Assembly (NCBI RefSeq): GCF_000466965.1
Contig: NZ_BATB01000011.1
Coordinates: forward strand, 1 to 64,000
DNA length: 64,000 nucleotides
Reading direction: 5' to 3'
Origin: Limimaricola cinnabarinus LL-001
GTDB lineage: Bacteria > Pseudomonadota > Alphaproteobacteria > Rhodobacterales > Rhodobacteraceae
In this document: in pieces, positions 62,959-64,000 of the stretch
How the letters are laid out: every line of letters starts with the position of its first letter
Position numbering within the stretch: the stretch's first letter is position 1
The notes under the pieces: generated by a model
What the model was told of the DNA's origin: nothing
What the model saw: the letters and a program-made list of their open reading frames with translations, nothing else
Databases searched by the model: none
Position numbers and translations under genes: made by a program

Positions 62959-63326
62959 TACAGCACCTCCGGCGCAAGCGAGATGATCTTCATGAAGTTC
63001 TTCGCGCGCAGCTCACGAACCACCGGCCCGAAGATACGGGTGCCGACCGGCTCGTTGTTGTTGTTGAGAATGACGGCCGCGTTGCGGTCGAAGCGGATCG
63101 AAGTGCCGTCTTCGCGGCGAACTTCCTTGGCGGTGCGCACGACGACGGCCTTGCGGACGTCACCTTTCTTCACGCGGCCACGGGGGATCGCTTCCTTGAC
63201 GGACACCACGATGATGTCGCCGACCGACGCATACCGGCGGTGCGAACCGCCGAGGACCTTGATGCACTGCACCCGGCGTGCGCCGGAGTTGTCAGCGACA
63301 TCCAGATTGGTCTGCATCTGGATCAT
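62958..63326 (-). CDS. rplN: 50S ribosomal protein L14
   Basis: This 122-residue protein begins [20 protein letters not shown] and contains [20 protein letters not shown], as L14 does. Its TAA stop overlaps the rplX start by one base. Confidence 0.98.
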   Translation of the reverse strand: MIQMQTNLDVADNSGARRVQCIKVLGGSHRRYASVGDIIVVSVKEAIPRGRVKKGDVRKAVVVRTAKEVRREDGTSIRFDRNAAVILNNNNEPVGTRIFGPVVRELRAKNFMKIISLAPEVL

Positions 63327-63402
63327 GGGTTTCTCCCGACCTTTGGGGGGCTCTCAATGGCCTTCTCCCCAGGGTTTCGTTCAAGCTGGAAGATGAAACG
63401 CC

Positions 63403-63633
63403 TTACTCGGCGATCACTTCCCAGCGCTTGGTCTTGGATTTCGGAGCGCATTCCTGGATGCGGACGCTGTCGCCCACATTGAAGGAGTTCGCTTCGTCGT
63501 GAGCCCGATACTTCTTGGACTTACGGATCGTCTTCTTCAGAACCGGATGCGTAAAACGACGCTCGACCGACACGGTGACAGTCTGCGCGTTCTGGTTCGA
63601 GGTCACGACGCCTTGCAGGATGCGTTTGGGCAT
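63403..63633 (-). CDS. rpsQ: 30S ribosomal protein S17
   Basis: This 76-residue protein begins [20 protein letters not shown] and contains [20 protein letters not shown], the S17 core. It lies four bases after rpmC. Confidence 0.97.
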   Translation of the reverse strand: MPKRILQGVVTSNQNAQTVTVSVERRFTHPVLKKTIRKSKKYRAHDEANSFNVGDSVRIQECAPKSKTKRWEVIAE

Positions 63634-63637
63634 GGGC

Positions 63638-63853
63638 TCAGGCCTCCGTGCCGGCGGCCGCGGCCGCCTTCTGGTTCAGAATGGTGTTGATACGGGCGAC
63701 GCCGCGCTTGACGACGCGCATGCGCGCGGTGTTCTCGAGCTGGCCGGTGGCCTGCTGGAAGCGCAGGTTGAACGCTTCTTTCTTGAGGTCGACGAGTTGC
63801 TCGCGGAGCTGGTCCGCGGACTTGTCGCGGAGTTCCTTGGCATGGAGCGCCAT
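63638..63853 (-). CDS. rpmC: 50S ribosomal protein L29
   Basis: This 71-residue helical protein begins [20 protein letters not shown] and contains [20 protein letters not shown], the L29 signature. AAGGACAG lies upstream of the ATG. It is the first ribosomal gene visible in the window; rplP is expected further upstream, beyond the right edge. Confidence 0.97.
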   Translation of the reverse strand: MALHAKELRDKSADQLREQLVDLKKEAFNLRFQQATGQLENTARMRVVKRGVARINTILNQKAAAAAGTEA

Positions 63854-64000
63854 GGGTCTGTCCTTTCGACATCACCGGAAGGCCCCTTTCATCATCGAGA
63901 GGGTCACCCTGATTCCGGTGGACTAGGTGAATGAGCGCTGTCCCTAACCGACACGGGTCGAGGATGCAAACCCTTTCTCCGACGCCCTCGCGCCCGCTGT
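63854..64000. other. Leader region upstream of rpmC; no gene recognised
   Basis: These 147 bases between rpmC and the window edge contain no coding frame I can support on either strand. In most bacteria rplP lies a few bases upstream of rpmC, so the gap suggests a separate leader or an insertion between rplP and rpmC. Confidence 0.4.

Overview
The window looks like chromosomal DNA from a GC-rich alphaproteobacterium of the order Rhodobacterales. The grounds are uniformly high GC coding, a glycerol ABC transporter of the glpSTPQUV type, a bztABCD amino-acid transporter, an unbroken spc/alpha ribosomal operon without rpmJ, and the order rpmH-rnpA-yidD ... yidC-yihA-argB. No genus can be named from sequence alone. 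I see no prophage, insertion sequence or CRISPR array, and no stretch longer than 300 bases lacks a gene.

Region by region: (1) 0.1-11.5 kb is a glycerol regulon: a nine-gene leftward operon (glpD-glpS-glpT-glpP-glpQ-glpU-glpV-glpK and a coupled iron-type dehydrogenase) divergent from the repressor gene glpR. (2) 11.6-17.5 kb holds a membrane protein and a complete urease cluster ureD-A-B-C-E-F-G, with a 49-residue membrane peptide gene between ureA and ureB. (3) 17.5-24 kb holds a LysR regulator, a small ParS/MbcA-like protein, a TRIC-type channel, an AGCS symporter, a cation/Ca antiporter and a large coiled-coil membrane protein. (4) 24-30.2 kb is a sugar island: a sulfotransferase, a fused sucrose-phosphate-synthase-type glycosyltransferase/HAD phosphatase and three more glycosyltransferases. 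(5) 30.4-43.9 kb is housekeeping: DUF533 and DUF2934 proteins, tRNA-Arg(ACG), a histidine kinase, a disulfide oxidoreductase/TVP38 pair, rpmH-rnpA-yidD, sodC, ttcA, a c-di-GMP phosphodiesterase, yidC, yihA, argB and a SixA phosphatase. (6) 44-48.8 kb is the bzt transporter for acidic amino acids and their amides. (7) 49-54 kb holds an ATP12 chaperone, gph, rluC, crcB, rarA and a solo LuxR regulator. (8) 54.1-64 kb is the leftward ribosomal operon from rpmC to rplQ.

Seven genes are broken by eight apparent single-base deletions (MurG-like twice, GT2, GT4, yidD, gph, rpoA, rplX). Because rpoA and rplX are essential and normally single copy, and adding one base restores family-typical lengths, I read these as sequencing or assembly errors, not gene decay.

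The most notable points are: a periplasmic insert in the permease BztB that aligns without gaps to the second lobe of its own binding protein BztA; an asymmetric GlpS/GlpT ATPase pair with one canonical and one degenerate predicted nucleotide site; the peptide gene inside the urease operon; the sugar island; and stem-loops at most of the wider junctions of the distal ribosomal operon.
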